Shown here: positions 7,568 through 14,843 of the stretch, piece by piece
How positions within the stretch are numbered: position 1 is the stretch's first letter
How the letters are laid out: each line of letters starts with the position of its first letter
Source: an uncultured Oscillospiraceae bacterium
GTDB taxonomy: Bacteria > Bacillota > Clostridia > Oscillospirales > Acutalibacteraceae
Reading direction: 5' to 3'
Length of the DNA stretch: 46,552 bases
NCBI GenBank assembly: GCA_948471095.1
Contig: CAOKRG010000017.1
Location: forward strand, 1 to 46,552
Made by a program: the position numbers and the translations under genes
The notes under the pieces: model-generated
What the model was told of the DNA's origin: nothing
Seen by the model: the letters and a program-made list of their open reading frames with translations, nothing else
Database searches by the model: none

Positions 7568-9391
7568 TTGGCTTTTAATTACACAAAAGAGGATTTCTCC
7601 ACCTCAACGCCGTATGAACAAATTCTCGCCATCTCAGACCCATTCCAGCGGGAGATCGCCACCAATGCGCTGGCGGCCTATGCAAAAACAGTGGGAATTG
7701 GAGCCAGCGGATTCAAGCGTATGCTGAAAACCTATATCGAGGCCCAATCCATGCGGGATCGTATGGTATATGTGGACCGCGTTACTGAGTTCACCGGGCA
7801 GCCCCTGGAGCTGGACTCAGGAGAATGGGACGCGAACGACTTTGGCATTTCCCGGCAGGGACGTTTTGGAGAGGATGTGGCCTGCCCTCACCCCATTCTG
7901 CCAGTGGAGAGGTTGGTTAACATTGACACCGGCATGGAGAAACTGAAGCTGGCGTTCTGCAAGGGCGACCGGCGGTGGCGGGAAATCGTTGTAGAGAAAA
8001 AGGTGCTGGCTTCTGACAGGGCTATACTCAATCTGGCAGATATGGGTGTGGCCGTTACCAGTGGGAACGCCAGGGCACTGGTGCAGTACATATCCGACCT
8101 GGAAAACCTCAACTATGACCTGATACCCGAAAGCAAAAGCGTTTCCCGTCTGGGGTATATTGACGGAGAGGGCTTTTCCCCTTATGTGCCGGGGCTGATT
8201 TTTGATGGCGATTTGAAATACCGCCACATTTTTAACAGTATCAAGCCAAACGGCAGCTGTGAAAAGTGGATGCGGCACGTTATTGCCTTACGGAAAGAGG
8301 GAAGCATTGAAGCCAGGATTATCCTTGCGGCCAGCTTTGCGTCCGTCCTGGTTGAACCTTGTGGGGGCCTGCCGTTCTTTGTGCATATCTGGAGCAGTGA
8401 TTCCGGCACGGGCAAAACAGTAGCCACCATGCTGGCTGCGTCCGTGTGGGGCGACCCGGTAAAGGGGCGGTATATGCAGAGCTTCAACACCACTATGGTG
8501 GGGCAGGAAAAGCTGGCAGCATTCCTCAACCATCTCCCCATGATTGTAGACGAGCTTCAGCTGGCAAAGGACAACCGCGGCAAGCTGAATTTTAACGTGT
8601 ACGCCCTGGCCGAGGGAGTGGGCCGTACCAGGGGTACAAAAGAGGGCAGTATCGACCGCACGGCTACTTGGTCCAACTGCATCATTACCAATGGTGAGAG
8701 CCCAATTACCGGCATGAGCGCCGGCGCGGGCGCTCTGAACCGCGTGATCGATTTGGAGTGTTCTTCCGGCAAAAAGGTGATTGAGGATGGCCCGGGCACC
8801 GCAAATTTAGTGCGGAAAAATTACGGCTTTGCCGGGCGGGCATTTGTGGAAAAACTCTATTCTGACGAAAATCTGGAACGAGCCGAGACGCTGCACAGAA
8901 AACACTTTAAGGCCCTGTCTGATTGTGACGCTACAGAGAAGCAAGCAATCGCCGCAGCGCTGATATTGACAGCTGACGAATTGGCTACAGAGTGGATATT
9001 CAAGGATAACCGCGCCGTGACCCAGGACGAAATAGGTGATTTCCTTATGAGTCAGGATGCTGTGTCCGTTGGCCGCAGAGGGTATGAATTCTTCTGCGAC
9101 TGGGTGGCACAGAACGCTAATAAGCTGCGTGATGGGGTTGAGCAGGGGGAGGTATATGGGCTGTTGGAGGGGAAGCGAGCGTATATTATCCGAGGTGTGT
9201 TTAATCGGGTAGCAGAGGACAATGGGTATCCATCCAAGGCGTTACTATCCTACCTAAAAGACCGACGACTAATAGAAGCGCGAGGAAGAGCTTATACCAA
9301 AGGTAAACGTGTCAACGGCATTCTTTCAGAGTGCGTATATCTGCTGCTGGAAGGACCTGAATTCGATGAAGATGATGACTTGCCATTTTGA
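7568..9391 (+). CDS. DUF927 phage/plasmid helicase-like protein
   Basis: This 607-residue protein of the DUF927 family is found in phage and conjugative-element replication modules and resembles an AAA+ superfamily-3-type helicase partnered with primases. Walker A is SSDSGTGKT (about residues 277-285) and Walker B is PMIVDELQ (about 322-329). The C-terminal part (FFCDWVAQNANKLRD..., GYPSKALLSYLKDRRLIEARG) looks like a winged-helix DNA-binding module. I place the start at TTG 7568 with a weak AGGA 6-9 bases before it. The gene abuts the integrase stub, so a few N-terminal residues may be lost. It probably unwinds DNA at the repeat cluster directly downstream. Confidence 0.85.
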   Translation: MAFNYTKEDFSTSTPYEQILAISDPFQREIATNALAAYAKTVGIGASGFKRMLKTYIEAQSMRDRMVYVDRVTEFTGQPLELDSGEWDANDFGISRQGRFGEDVACPHPILPVERLVNIDTGMEKLKLAFCKGDRRWREIVVEKKVLASDRAILNLADMGVAVTSGNARALVQYISDLENLNYDLIPESKSVSRLGYIDGEGFSPYVPGLIFDGDLKYRHIFNSIKPNGSCEKWMRHVIALRKEGSIEARIILAASFASVLVEPCGGLPFFVHIWSSDSGTGKTVATMLAASVWGDPVKGRYMQSFNTTMVGQEKLAAFLNHLPMIVDELQLAKDNRGKLNFNVYALAEGVGRTRGTKEGSIDRTATWSNCIITNGESPITGMSAGAGALNRVIDLECSSGKKVIEDGPGTANLVRKNYGFAGRAFVEKLYSDENLERAETLHRKHFKALSDCDATEKQAIAAALILTADELATEWIFKDNRAVTQDEIGDFLMSQDAVSVGRRGYEFFCDWVAQNANKLRDGVEQGEVYGLLEGKRAYIIRGVFNRVAEDNGYPSKALLSYLKDRRLIEARGRAYTKGKRVNGILSECVYLLLEGPEFDEDDDLPF

Positions 9392-9392
9392 G

Positions 9393-9684
9393 TGTGGAAC
9401 ATGAGGAACAAGTGTGGAACAGTGGAAAACCATAAAAGCCGTACAAATACTAAGTGTGTGGAACTGTGGAACATGTGGAACACAAAACGCATATATGTTA
9501 TATAGAAAATGCTTTTTTGAATGCACAACCAAACTTACACATGAAAAAATATTTTTCTCCCGTATGGAAAACTGTATGAATTTGTTCCACAGTTCCACAT
9601 TGTGCCAGAATCCCGCATAAATACTGGATTTTTTGCGTGGAACACACGACCCCTTCAAGTTCCACGCAGTTCCACAGTTCCACA
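9393..9684. repeat. TGTGGAAC repeat cluster, candidate replication iterons
   Basis: The 307-base gap after the helicase holds at least ten copies of an 8-mer. Forward TGTGGAAC occurs at 9393, 9413, 9457, 9465 and 9474, with degenerate copies at 9402 and 9636. Reverse GTTCCACA occurs at 9584, 9592, 9669 and 9677, with a variant at 9659. Copies are often head to tail at 8-10 base steps, near one helical turn. Forward copies sit on the left, reverse copies on the right, and an AT-rich stretch (9488-9580) lies between. This layout is what an initiator or helicase loading site would show. No CRISPR-like spacing is present. Confidence 0.75.
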
Positions 9685-9698
9685 AATCAGGAGGTTTT

Positions 9699-10040
9699 AT
9701 GCCCGACATATCAGAAATAGAAACTCTTGCCATTAAATCCGAAATGGTCCCAGCCCGTTATACCCTGCCAGAGCAACTGCTATTTCTTTCCTTGCGCATT
9801 CTTCACGAGGAATACCGCCGGGATGAAATCACGCGAGAACAAGCCGCAAAGGAAAAGGCGAGGTTAGTGGACCAGTTTCGCAGAGCACAACAGCTGTTTG
9901 CCATTTTCCAGCATACCGTAGAAATACGCAACACCATGAGCTGGAAATTTCAGAAGATAGAGAAGAACGGATGCCCGCATTGCCAAGAACTAATCAAAAT
10001 ATTTGATGGGCGGTTACCGCCCAAAAAGGAGGACCTATGA
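9699..10040 (+). CDS. Small phage protein, unknown function
   Basis: I do not recognise this 113-residue protein. The ATG at 9699 is supported by CAGGAGGTTTT. The sequence is charged and mostly helical, with a central coiled-coil-like stretch (EEYRRDEITREQAAKEKARLVDQ is split by polar residues) and a single CPHC motif near residue 96 (KNGCPHCQELIKIF) that could hold a metal or form a disulfide. The stop overlaps the next ATG as ATGA, so it is translated with the HD hydrolase. Its position after the repeat cluster suggests a role in element replication or control. Confidence 0.75.
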   Translation: MPDISEIETLAIKSEMVPARYTLPEQLLFLSLRILHEEYRRDEITREQAAKEKARLVDQFRRAQQLFAIFQHTVEIRNTMSWKFQKIEKNGCPHCQELIKIFDGRLPPKKEDL

Positions 10041-10765
10041 AAATCGATAAGAACATACAACGCTTTGAAAGCGAGTTGAAAATAATCGACCGCCCCGGCA
10101 TGGACAAGCTGATAGCTTACATTCGCAAGAGCGATTTTTACTCGGCCCCGGCCAGTACCCGATACCACCTCTCCTGCGAGGGAGGGCTTCTGCAGCACAG
10201 CTTGAACGTGCTGGACGCACTGAGAGGAATACTCGCCCCGGGCGAGGGGAGAGTGTGGGAATATCATACCGCTGGTCGGGTTGTATGCACAATCCCTGAC
10301 GACAGCGTGACCATCATGGCTCTGCTCCACGACCTGTGCAAGACCCACTACTACAAGATCAGCACCCGGAACGTCAAGAATGAGCAGACCGGGAAGTGGG
10401 AGAAAGCGCCGTTTTACACGGTGGAGGATAAGATGCCCCTGGGTCACGGTGCGAAAAGCGCGATGCTGGCTATGCAGTTTATCAAGCTGACCAATACAGA
10501 AATGTATGCCATCTGGCACCATATGGGCTTCACCGAGCAGGGCGCGGACTTCGGCACGGTGGGTAAGGCAATGGAAATGCACCCGGTAGTGCTGGCCGTG
10601 CACACCGCCGATATGATGGCCAGCCGCTTCATGGAGAGCGAGAGCGGAAACAAGGAAATCTTCGCCGATATGCCCGCCGGACAAGAAGCGGCAGGGAGTG
10701 CGGCCGCTCCGGCCTCTGATGCACCGCAGTTTGAGAAAGCACCGCCGCTGGTGCCGGGGGTGTGA
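10037..10765 (+). CDS. HD-domain phosphohydrolase, phage type
   Basis: This 242-residue protein has an HD metal-dependent phosphohydrolase fold. The first His lies in LSCEGGLLQHSLNVLDAL (about residue 54), the HD pair in MALLHDLCK (about 94-98), and further metal-site candidates in MPLGHGAKS and AIWHHMG. HD proteins of this kind recur in clostridial phage early regions and may act on nucleotides or RNA ends; the substrate is not known here. The last 30 residues are Ala/Pro-rich and low complexity. The ATGA overlap upstream and GTGA overlap downstream put it in a tightly packed early operon. Confidence 0.82.
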   Translation: MKIDKNIQRFESELKIIDRPGMDKLIAYIRKSDFYSAPASTRYHLSCEGGLLQHSLNVLDALRGILAPGEGRVWEYHTAGRVVCTIPDDSVTIMALLHDLCKTHYYKISTRNVKNEQTGKWEKAPFYTVEDKMPLGHGAKSAMLAMQFIKLTNTEMYAIWHHMGFTEQGADFGTVGKAMEMHPVVLAVHTADMMASRFMESESGNKEIFADMPAGQEAAGSAAAPASDAPQFEKAPPLVPGV

Positions 10766-10767
10766 GC

Positions 10768-11226
10768 ATGAGGAAAGCGATAGCGATAGATTTCGATGGC
10801 TGCCTCTGTACGGATAAATATCCGGGAGTTGGCCGCCCAAACTGGCGAGTAATATCGCTTGCCCTGGTGGAGCAGGCCAAGGGCGCGGGGCTGATTCTGT
10901 GGACCTGCCGTGAGGGTAACGAACTACGGGAGGCAATCGAAGCCTGCCGGGAATGGGGGTTGACTTTTGATGCTATCAATGAGAGTTTGCCGGAATGGAT
11001 AGCATATTTTGGAAACAGGCCCAGGAAAGTGGGGGCAACAGAGTATTGGGACGATCGGGCAGTTAAGATGTTGGTTGACTATGGGGACACAAGCGCACAT
11101 CAGGTAAAAAACATCATAAACATAGTTAAAATTGGTTACCTGATATGTCCATCAAAACAAAGCCGAAAATGCTTAGAGGTTCTATATGAACTGAGTGCTC
11201 GATTGATGAAAGAGGGAGGCAGCTAA
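10768..11226 (+). CDS. HAD-like phosphatase, phage type
   Basis: This small HAD-superfamily protein has DFDGCLC at residues 8-14, supplying the nucleophile Asp8 and acid Asp10, and a second acidic box YWDDRAVK. Such short HAD proteins occur in phage genomes next to nucleotide-processing genes. An ATG at 10768 gives 152 residues; a GTG at 10762 would add two. The final ~50 residues (after VDYGD) are encoded by lower-GC DNA and are not part of the usual HAD fold, so a tail has been added or fused. It overlaps the nuclease gene start by one base. Confidence 0.75.
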   Translation: MRKAIAIDFDGCLCTDKYPGVGRPNWRVISLALVEQAKGAGLILWTCREGNELREAIEACREWGLTFDAINESLPEWIAYFGNRPRKVGATEYWDDRAVKMLVDYGDTSAHQVKNIINIVKIGYLICPSKQSRKCLEVLYELSARLMKEGGS

Positions 11227-11639
11227 TGATTAACAGAGCTGAAATCCTCCGCAAAAGCCGCGTTTTTACCCTGGAGGAGATGAGGGCCTACCTGGAGGAT
11301 CAGACTGGCCACCCCCTCACCGCCGCCCAGGCAGAGAAGCTGCTGCGGGACACACTACCCAAAGAGAGCTACTTCCAGAGCGCCATCCTGCGCTGGCTGA
11401 GGGAGAACTACCCCGCCGCTTTCATCTGGAAAGTGCAGACCGGGCCCTACGCCCGACAGGGCGTGCCGGATATCTGCGCGATAATAGACGGGCGATTCTA
11501 TGGGTTTGAGGTCAAGCGACCCTTTGTGGGCAGGCTGTCACGGATCCAGCAGGCTACGATAGAGGCTATAGAAAAGGCCGGAGGCAGAGCTGGGGTTGTT
11601 ATCTGGCCGGAGGATGCCGAAAAGATAATCGCAGAATAG
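11226..11639 (+). CDS. VRR-NUC domain nuclease
   Basis: This 137-residue protein has a stand-alone VRR-NUC (PD-(D/E)xK superfamily) domain. The catalytic set is Asp82 in QGVPDICAI and Glu95/Lys97 in GFEVKRP, with ESYFQSAILRWL at the front and a SRIQQATIEAIEKAGGRAGVV end. Phage VRR-NUC proteins are thought to cut branched DNA during replication or recombination. The N-terminal ~45 residues are an extra helical segment. The ATG overlaps the previous stop (TAATGA). It fits the helicase, HD and HAD genes as a DNA-processing unit. Confidence 0.85.
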   Translation: MINRAEILRKSRVFTLEEMRAYLEDQTGHPLTAAQAEKLLRDTLPKESYFQSAILRWLRENYPAAFIWKVQTGPYARQGVPDICAIIDGRFYGFEVKRPFVGRLSRIQQATIEAIEKAGGRAGVVIWPEDAEKIIAE

Positions 11640-11780
11640 GCAAAGGAAAAGCCCTCGGGTGGGGGAACACTCGAAGGCAAGAGAAACAACAGCTGCTACG
11701 GCGTGTTTCATAAATTTATTATAACAGAACAGAGCGCAAAATGCAAGGCGCCCCTGTTATCATAAAAGGAGGAATGCGCC

Positions 11781-12170
11781 ATGACCCTGGAAGAACTCAA
11801 CAACTATTTTCATCTGCTGGGGCAGTTGAATAAGGCCCGCGAATTGTTGTCCTCTTTGCAGGCTGCGGCCGCGCCCCGGTCCCCACAGCTTGACGGTATG
11901 CCACATACGCCCGGCTACAGTGACCGTGTGGGAAGTCTGGCCGCTGAAATAGCAGATATGCGGGCGCGGGTGGCAAGCCTGGAAGATGAGGCGCGCTGGG
12001 CAGGCCATGAGGTTTCCCGGTTTATAGACGGTATTCCAGACGACCAGGCCCGGCTTATCTTCCGGCTGCGGTTCCTGCGAGGTTTGAGCTGGGGAGAAGT
12101 GGCGGCAATCATTGGCGGCGGCAATACGGAGAACAGTGTGAAAAAAATCTGCTACCGCAACCTCTCTTGA
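11781..12170 (+). CDS. DUF1492/ArpU-like sigma-type late regulator
   Basis: This is a 129-residue phage regulator. The N-terminal half is a coiled coil with an SPQLDGMPHTPGYSDRVG linker. The C-terminal half (PDDQARLIFRLRFLRGLSWGEVAAIIGGGNTENSVKKICYR) matches sigma-70 region 4-like helix-turn-helix proteins of the DUF1492 group, which sit at the early/late boundary of clostridial prophages. AAAAGGAGGAATGCGCC precedes the ATG. The next thing downstream is a triple 10-bp repeat with a TATACT box, probably its target. The terminase genes that normally follow are missing. Confidence 0.85.
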   Translation: MTLEELNNYFHLLGQLNKARELLSSLQAAAAPRSPQLDGMPHTPGYSDRVGSLAAEIADMRARVASLEDEARWAGHEVSRFIDGIPDDQARLIFRLRFLRGLSWGEVAAIIGGGNTENSVKKICYRNLS

Positions 12171-12174
12171 AAGC

Positions 12175-12236
12175 TTGGCCCGCGTTGGCCCGTCATGGCA
12201 CTTGCTGTCCCGCCCTCCTATGTGCTATGCTATACT
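12175..12236 (+). promoter_or_regulatory. Triple 10-bp repeat and -10 box, probable phage late promoter
   Basis: TTGGCCCGCG (12175-12184), TTGGCCCGTC (12185-12194) and ATGGCACTTG (12195-12204) repeat on one helical turn, and TATACT stands at 12231-12236. No good -35 is seen, which suits an activator-dependent promoter. The repeats start directly after the DUF1492 gene. Confidence 0.6.
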
Positions 12237-12258
12237 CGTAAAATCCTACATCAAACCA

Positions 12259-12297
12259 AGCGGCTCTCCCGGCGAAAACCGGGGGCCGCTATTTTTG
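12259..12297 (+). terminator. Hairpin with T-run after the phage late promoter
   Basis: AGCGGC and GCCGCT close a stem with CCCGG/CCGGG inside and a CGAAAA-type loop, followed by ATTTTTG. The rest of the gap to 12401 holds nothing I can identify. Confidence 0.7.
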
Positions 12298-12401
12298 TAG
12301 AAAGGGGGTTGTTCTCTGCATTACTCCTTGTGCAGAGAATACGCCGGACAGGTGGCCTCACCAGCTGGCTGCTGCGGTGATATTGCAAAAGGAGGATCCA
12401 T

Positions 12402-12734
12402 CTAACTCTCGCCCACCTGATAGAACCGCTCCTGCCGCAGCACTTCCAAATGGCTGTTCCAAAGGGTGTGTACGTCATCGTCCTCATGGGGGCTTACCAT
12501 GTCCCTCTCTCCGGCCCGGCCTACAATGATTTCCACCCCTTTGTAGGAACAGCTGTCGCCCCAGTCGTTGAATCTGCTGATAACCACCCGGAGGATTTCC
12601 TCCCCATTGGTGAGGTCCACGCTGGCGATTTCGCCCTGGCTGCCGGTCATGGTGGCGGTATTCAGAATGTAACCCTTGCTGATGTACTCGGAAACGATTT
12701 CAGTGTAACGCTTGTTGATTTCTGCATATTTCAT
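12402..12734 (-). CDS. Conserved-looking 110-aa protein, unknown function
   Basis: I do not recognise a family. The ATG at 12734 (MKYAEINKRYTEIVSEYI...) is chosen because GGAGAGTAT precedes it and a perfect consensus promoter lies 40 bases upstream; a longer frame to 12929 would run through that promoter. The product is acidic, with a helical N-terminus and a beta-rich middle (GYILNTATMTGSQGEIASVDLTNGEEILRVVIS is split by Gly). No membrane segment or catalytic motif is visible. It is transcribed divergently from the small XRE gene, so the two probably share control. Confidence 0.72.
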   Translation of the reverse strand: MKYAEINKRYTEIVSEYISKGYILNTATMTGSQGEIASVDLTNGEEILRVVISRFNDWGDSCSYKGVEIIVGRAGERDMVSPHEDDDVHTLWNSHLEVLRQERFYQVGES

Positions 12735-12774
12735 GTTGATACTCTCCTTTGTGTTTCTGTTTCGTTGTGAGTCC

Positions 12775-12803
12775 ATTATAAACGATACCCTTTCAGTTGT
12801 CAA
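12775..12803 (-). promoter_or_regulatory. Perfect consensus promoter for the 110-aa gene
   Basis: Read on the minus strand, TTGACA (12803-12798), a 17-base spacer and TATAAT (12780-12775) match the sigma-A consensus at every base. Confidence 0.9.
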
Positions 12804-12845
12804 GGGTTTCTTGAAAAGAATTTCTTTTATTTTCAAAATTTCTTC

Positions 12846-12874
12846 TTGACATAGCAAAGAATAGCCTTTATAAT
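12846..12874 (+). promoter_or_regulatory. Perfect consensus promoter for the XRE gene
   Basis: TTGACA (12846-12851), 17 bases and TATAAT (12869-12874) match the consensus exactly, 20 bases before the XRE start. About 40 bases separate the two back-to-back -35 boxes; this A/T-rich spacer has TTTCTT/AAGAAA half-sites that a repressor could use. Confidence 0.9.
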
Positions 12875-12894
12875 GAGCAACAGGAGGTGCAGCT

Positions 12895-13104
12895 ATGGAT
12901 ATTCCCAAGAAAATCAAGCTGGCGACCACCTACGCTGGTATCAGTGAAGCAGAGCTGGCCCGGCGGGTGGGGTCCTCGTCCCAGGCGTTTGGTCAAAGGA
13001 TGAAGACCGGGAAGTTTTCCTCGGCGGAGCTGGACAAGATCGCCGAGGCCCTGGGCGCGGAGTTCGTCTGCGCGTTCAAATTCCCCAACGGCGATGAGGT
13101 ATGA
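12895..13104 (+). CDS. Small XRE-family helix-turn-helix regulator
   Basis: This 69-residue protein consists of one lambda-Cro/XRE helix-turn-helix: KIKLATTYAGISEAELARRVG, then SSQAFGQRMKTGKFSSAELDKIAEALGAEFV. ACAGGAGGTGCAGCT precedes the ATG. It sits at one of two divergent perfect promoters, so it most likely represses both and sets the state of the module to its left and right. It has no dimerisation or protease domain, so any induction must come from another factor. Confidence 0.88.
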   Translation: MDIPKKIKLATTYAGISEAELARRVGSSSQAFGQRMKTGKFSSAELDKIAEALGAEFVCAFKFPNGDEV

Positions 13105-13144
13105 AAAAGGCGCTGTCCCCATTTCGGAGGCAGCGCCTTTTCTT
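13104..13144. terminator. Bidirectional terminator between convergent genes
   Basis: AAAGGCGCTG (13106-13115) and CAGCGCCTTT (13131-13140) form a perfect 10-bp stem with A-run and T-run flanks, so it can stop both the XRE transcript and the opposing amidoligase operon. Confidence 0.85.
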
Positions 13145-13422
13145 TATGTGTTCACCGGGTGCAGCTTGGCCACCGCCCACTCTCTCAGCGGCAAGTCATT
13201 ACCGCAGAGTTCGCGGATGGCCTCATCCGTCCCGCACCTGTCGCAGACATACACATGGACGTGGCGGCTCAGGGCATTGGTGCAGAGCCTGTCCTTGACG
13301 GACATCCGTCCGCACCGGGGGCAGAAGTGTACCCCGTCTGTCTGTATTGCGGCGAATTCATCCACGGCCTTTTTTGCGGCGGCGGTAGCCGTTACGTTAT
13401 CAGAAAATTCCTTATAATTCAT
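13144..13422 (-). CDS. Zinc-ribbon-like small protein
   Basis: This 92-residue protein has two cysteine knuckles, CPRCG (residues 34-38) and CDRCG (about 60-64), plus single Cys residues in between and after (DRLCTN, ELCGND). It most likely binds one Zn. No other domain is visible. GGAGAAGGAGGAATCCGT precedes the ATG at 13422. It is the last gene of the RHH-amidoligase operon (54 bases after the amidoligase stop), which suggests a supporting role such as substrate or nucleic-acid binding. The function is not known. Confidence 0.75.
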   Translation of the reverse strand: MNYKEFSDNVTATAAAKKAVDEFAAIQTDGVHFCPRCGRMSVKDRLCTNALSRHVHVYVCDRCGTDEAIRELCGNDLPLREWAVAKLHPVNT

Positions 13423-13476
13423 ACGGATTCCTCCTTCTCCCCGTCAACCCATTAGGCCAGGCATCCAGTGTGTATG

Positions 13477-14412
13477 TTATGCCGCGGCGGCCTCAACCTG
13501 GGGCTGGAACACGGCGGTCAGGTGCTGGCGGCAGGTCTTGAACTCTTTACCCCGCAGGCCCAGCCGGTTCTTCAAGACGCTGGCCATAAGGGTGCATTTC
13601 TGCTCGGCGGTGTAGTCCTTGCAGCCCTTGAAGAACAACCGCTCCTTGGGGCAGTCCAGCGCCCAGGCGCTCATGGCCAGGCAGAATTGAATGTAGGATT
13701 TTATCTTCCCGGCGTGGGTCGTGCCGTTAAATAACCGAAATTCTACCGTTCCTTTGGTGAAGAAAGCATGGAGATTGATTCCGTGGTACCGGCTGGAATT
13801 GTAATGCTGATGGTCAATCCCTCCTGCGTATCCATCATTGACAGCACTGTACCAAATGCGCTCCAGACTTTCCCGGGTCTTTTCGGTGTCTTTCTGCATG
13901 GCCTTTAAGAGGTTGCGGTTCATCTTCTGGCACCAGCGGCCGGCTCGGTCACCAATCCCCAGCGCCTCATAGAACAGGTCCTGCCGGCCAATGGCGAAGC
14001 CCATCAGGCGGGTAAGGCTTTCGGGCGTGTGGTCCTTGCCATCCACATGGACGTGGATCCCGCAGGATTCGTTGGCGACAGCTCCAGACTTGCGGAGCAG
14101 CCGGACGATTTCCTGGAGGTCATCCATATCCTCATACTGAAGAATGGGGCTGACAACCTCACAGGAATACGCCCTGTCCGCGTTCACCAGCACACCGTTC
14201 ATGCGCTTCATGGTGTGAATGCTTCCGTCCGTCATGGCCCGCCAGACGCGCCCCTTTCGGTCGGTGGCGGTGTAAGGGTCATAGGCTCCGCCGGCATGGC
14301 GGCTCCGGGTGCCGAAGTATTTTGCAATCACGTCGGCAGCTTTCCCACGGGTTATGCCTGTCAGTTCAATCTCGATTCCAAAGTTTTGCTTTTTCATACT
14401 TTCGTATGCCAT
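13477..14412 (-). CDS. Amidoligase family protein (Amidoligase_2-like)
   Basis: This 311-residue protein belongs to the COOH-NH2 ligases related to glutamine synthetase and gamma-glutamyl-cysteine ligase (Amidoligase_2 type). Family marks are FGIEIELTGITRGKA (11-25), MTDGSIH (60-66), CEVVSPIL (84-91), CGIHVHVDG (117-125) and VEFRLFNGTTHAGKIKSYIQ, split at 223-242. These supply the acidic and His ligands expected for Mg-ATP. Members join an amino group to a carboxylate, on peptides or small molecules; the substrate here is unknown. GGAGGCC before the ATG at 14412 fixes the start. It lies between an RHH regulator and a zinc-ribbon gene on a mobile region, like other clostridial copies. Confidence 0.85.
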   Translation of the reverse strand: MAYESMKKQNFGIEIELTGITRGKAADVIAKYFGTRSRHAGGAYDPYTATDRKGRVWRAMTDGSIHTMKRMNGVLVNADRAYSCEVVSPILQYEDMDDLQEIVRLLRKSGAVANESCGIHVHVDGKDHTPESLTRLMGFAIGRQDLFYEALGIGDRAGRWCQKMNRNLLKAMQKDTEKTRESLERIWYSAVNDGYAGGIDHQHYNSSRYHGINLHAFFTKGTVEFRLFNGTTHAGKIKSYIQFCLAMSAWALDCPKERLFFKGCKDYTAEQKCTLMASVLKNRLGLRGKEFKTCRQHLTAVFQPQVEAAAA

Positions 14413-14525
14413 TTTCTTTGGCCTCCTTGAAATTCTCCCGGAGGTCTGGTATAATGACTGTGCCAGAGCCTCGCGGTTGTGGTGTTTTGGAGCAGTCCGG
14501 ACTTTTCCAGGGTTATGGGCTGCTC

Positions 14526-14702
14526 TTACTTTTTTACCTGTTTGAATACTTCCTCAATCCCTTTTCGGGCCACCTCCGACCGGCTCAACCCCAGTGCTTT
14601 GCAGCACTCGTCCAAGATTTTCAGCTCTTCCCGGTTGAACCGAACGCGGAGCATATAATCCTTTGGGCTTTCCAACGGAGGCCGGCCCCTTTTCATTGGC
14701 AT
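14526..14702 (-). CDS. Ribbon-helix-helix (CopG-like) regulator, 58 aa
   Basis: This short gene reads MPMKRGRPPLESPKDYMLRV, then RFNREELKILDECCKALGLS and RSEVARKGIEEVFKQVKK. A basic arm with an AT-hook-like RGRPP, a single beta strand (YMLRVRF) and two helices with the LGLSRSEVAR turn identify a CopG/Arc-type DNA-binding protein. AGAGGTGATGCA precedes the ATG at 14702. It is the first gene behind the promoter at 14732-14760 and lies 113 bases ahead of the amidoligase, so it probably autoregulates that operon. The gene is easily missed because of its size. Confidence 0.82.
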   Translation of the reverse strand: MPMKRGRPPLESPKDYMLRVRFNREELKILDECCKALGLSRSEVARKGIEEVFKQVKK

Positions 14703-14731
14703 TGCATCACCTCTTTTCTGTTGCTACAGTT

Positions 14732-14760
14732 ATTGTACCATAGCCCTTTTGTATAGTCAA
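14732..14760 (-). promoter_or_regulatory. Promoter of the RHH-amidoligase operon
   Basis: On the minus strand TTGACT (14760-14755), 17 bases and TACAAT (14737-14732) lie about 30 bases before the RHH start. Confidence 0.8.
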
Positions 14761-14790
14761 GGGTGACTTATAAAAAATTTCACAGCATAG

Positions 14791-14820
14791 AAAAAAGCCC
14801 CAAGCGTTACCGCTCGGGGC
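14791..14820 (-). terminator. Terminator of the XRE gene at 14844-15083
   Basis: Read on the minus strand, GCCCCGAGCG and CGCTTGGGGC form a stem around a GTAA loop, followed by TTTTTT (14796-14791). Confidence 0.85.
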
Positions 14821-14843
14821 AGAGGAGAGGACCTGCAGCGTAT

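Noticed and set aside
7512-7727. A 71-residue plus-strand frame starting before the DUF927 gene
   Set aside because: It runs antisense to the integrase stub and then out of frame through the helicase gene. No ribosome site is visible.
9393-9684. Possible CRISPR array
   Set aside because: The repeats are 8 bases, in both orientations, with uneven spacing of 0-100 bases, and no cas gene is present.
9326-9733. Overlapping frames rich in VEL and WNC across the TGTGGAAC cluster
   Set aside because: The apparent protein pattern is only the translated repeat. No ribosome site is present and both strands are open because stops are avoided by the repeated word.
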